Notes under the pieces: model-generated
The model's input: only the letters and a program-made list of their open reading frames with translations
Database searches by the model: none
What the model was told of the DNA's origin: nothing
Shown here: positions 11,259-12,246 of the stretch, one piece after another
Layout: each line of letters starts with the position of its first letter
Position numbering within the stretch: the stretch's first letter is position 1
Assembly (NCBI GenBank): GCA_015233485.1
Contig: JADFXO010000084.1
Coordinates: 1-12,246, forward strand
DNA length: 12,246 nt
Source: Nitrospirota bacterium
GTDB taxonomy: Bacteria > Nitrospirota > Thermodesulfovibrionia > Thermodesulfovibrionales > Magnetobacteriaceae
Direction of reading: 5' to 3'
Made by a program: the position numbers and the translations under genes

Positions 11259-12246
11259 CTACTTTTTTGATATAACATACTCCTCAATCTGCTTATCATT
11301 AACATCATAGAGCTTATAGGACACACCCTCCGCGGCCACTGTGACTATGATAAAGTGGTTTATTTTGCTGATTTCAGGGGGATTGCCGTACTTGAAGCAG
11401 GAACTGCCCACACAGCTTTCCGGATCGTTAAAGGGTGCACCTGCCCCGCCTGATATTACCTGCAAGACACCGTTTCTCCACTCTGGATTGACGGTCGAGT
11501 CTATTTTTCTGCGGGCATAAAAGTGGTTATGTCCGGAGAAAACTATATCAACGCCGTTTTTATCGATTATCTTCCACATCTCCATAAAGCCGGAACTCCA
11601 TGAACCCAGGTACTGTGGGCTGCCGGCATTACCGTGGACGCCGTTGTCGAATGCCGGCGTATGGGTAAATACGAATTTATGCCGCGGCGTGGTATTATCA
11701 AGCTCATTGGCGAGCATTTTAAGCTGCCGCGAACTCATCCATCCATTGTGCTGGTGAGCCGGCATCGGCATTTCATAAGTATCTAAGATAACAAAAAGCG
11801 AACCGTTCCATAAAAAAGAAAAGGACGAATAGCCCGATTCGCCGGAGAGCCTTTGGACACAGCGGCTATTAATGTTTACGCCTGTCTCTAATCTCTCTTT
11901 CTGGAACTCCTGAAACTCGCCGTCAAGAGAATAACCCTTTGATGAACCGCCGTAGATGTCATGATTGCCTTTGACGAAAAGCACAGGGATTTTTGCCGCG
12001 AGGCCGCCCGTGACATTGTCCCACGCTTTGAGATTGCCGCGCCCACCGGCCGTAGCCGCGTCTCCCGAAAAAACCGCGAAAGAAGGCGCGGGTTTATCGC
12101 CGGCAACATGCGCCGCCATGGTTTGGACGAGTTTTGTCAAAACAGGGCTTACCCCGGACACGTTGTCCCGGCTGTCGCCAAAGACGATAAAGGAAAACGC
12201 ACTGCCAACATTGCCTGAACAAACGCCGGCTTCTGAGCAACCGGTT
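11259..12246 (-). CDS. Calcineurin-like metallophosphoesterase, 5' end cut by window edge
   Basis: The frame is open to the last base of the window; 328 residues are visible and the start lies outside. Going from the edge, motifs are FIVFGDSRDN (visible residues 19-28, metal motif I in the GDxR form), FSGDAAT (59-65, motif II), GNHD (93-96, motif III), FTHTP (193-197) and GHNH (238-241). Together these build the two-metal site of purple-acid-phosphatase-like phosphoesterases. A Cys/Gly/Ser-rich stretch (CSEAGVCSG) precedes motif I. This would fit the mature N-terminus of an exported protein or lipoprotein, but the signal sequence is not visible. GTG 12161 is only an internal codon and would delete motif I. 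The substrate cannot be told. The membrane-protein gene starts 61 nt downstream. Confidence 0.88.
   Translation of the reverse strand, partial: TGCSEAGVCSGNVGSAFSFIVFGDSRDNVSGVSPVLTKLVQTMAAHVAGDKPAPSFAVFSGDAATAGGRGNLKAWDNVTGGLAAKIPVLFVKGNHDIYGGSSKGYSLDGEFQEFQKERLETGVNINSRCVQRLSGESGYSSFSFLWNGSLFVILDTYEMPMPAHQHNGWMSSRQLKMLANELDNTTPRHKFVFTHTPAFDNGVHGNAGSPQYLGSWSSGFMEMWKIIDKNGVDIVFSGHNHFYARRKIDSTVNPEWRNGVLQVISGGAGAPFNDPESCVGSSCFKYGNPPEISKINHFIIVTVAAEGVSYKLYDVNDKQIEEYVISKK

Overview
The window reads as bacterial chromosome of moderate GC content. Genes are tightly packed: plus-strand genes fill positions 1 to 3987, then every remaining gene to the right edge is on the minus strand, so the two blocks converge at about 3962-3987. 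The mix is a type IV pilus ATPase, a flagellar-type stator with a sigma-54-like promoter, orphan BatD/BatE proteins, a spore-photoproduct-lyase-family radical SAM enzyme, and a small coiled-coil/membrane protein beginning MSVIAIPKTLREK. This fits an environmental Gram-negative such as a Nitrospirota or deltaproteobacterial-type lineage. That placement is a guess from gene content; no rRNA or universal marker is present.

Left block (plus). A nearly complete PilB/GspE ATPase enters from the left edge and ends inside three 14-bp tandem repeats. It is followed by a stand-alone cyclic-nucleotide-binding-fold protein that lacks the usual phosphate-contacting arginine. Next come two different DUF488 proteins in tandem and a protein resembling the dual-OB-fold family. 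These last three genes are separated by 4 nt and then overlap by 23 nt, so they look like one translationally coupled cassette. The first DUF488 protein ends in QLSLF, an exact match to the bacterial sliding-clamp-binding consensus. The second carries a run of eight C. This cassette is the best candidate for an undescribed, DNA-linked system.

Right block (minus, listed in the order in which it is transcribed from the right edge). A partial secreted or lipoprotein-like metallophosphoesterase is followed by a four-helix, histidine-bearing membrane protein. That protein's stop overlaps the start of a kynurenine-formamidase-like cyclase (ATGA), and a good intrinsic terminator follows. Then a -24/-12 promoter candidate leads into motA, motB and a SPL-family radical SAM gene, with a 1-nt overlap and a 16-nt gap. 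A perfect 10-bp hairpin of the dispersed-repeat type lies between this unit and batD-batE, which stand here without batA, batB or moxR. After another hairpin, a 64-aa protein has a consensus sigma-70 promoter placed so that transcription should start at or next to its ATG.

No tRNA, rRNA, CRISPR array, transposase or integrase was recognised.
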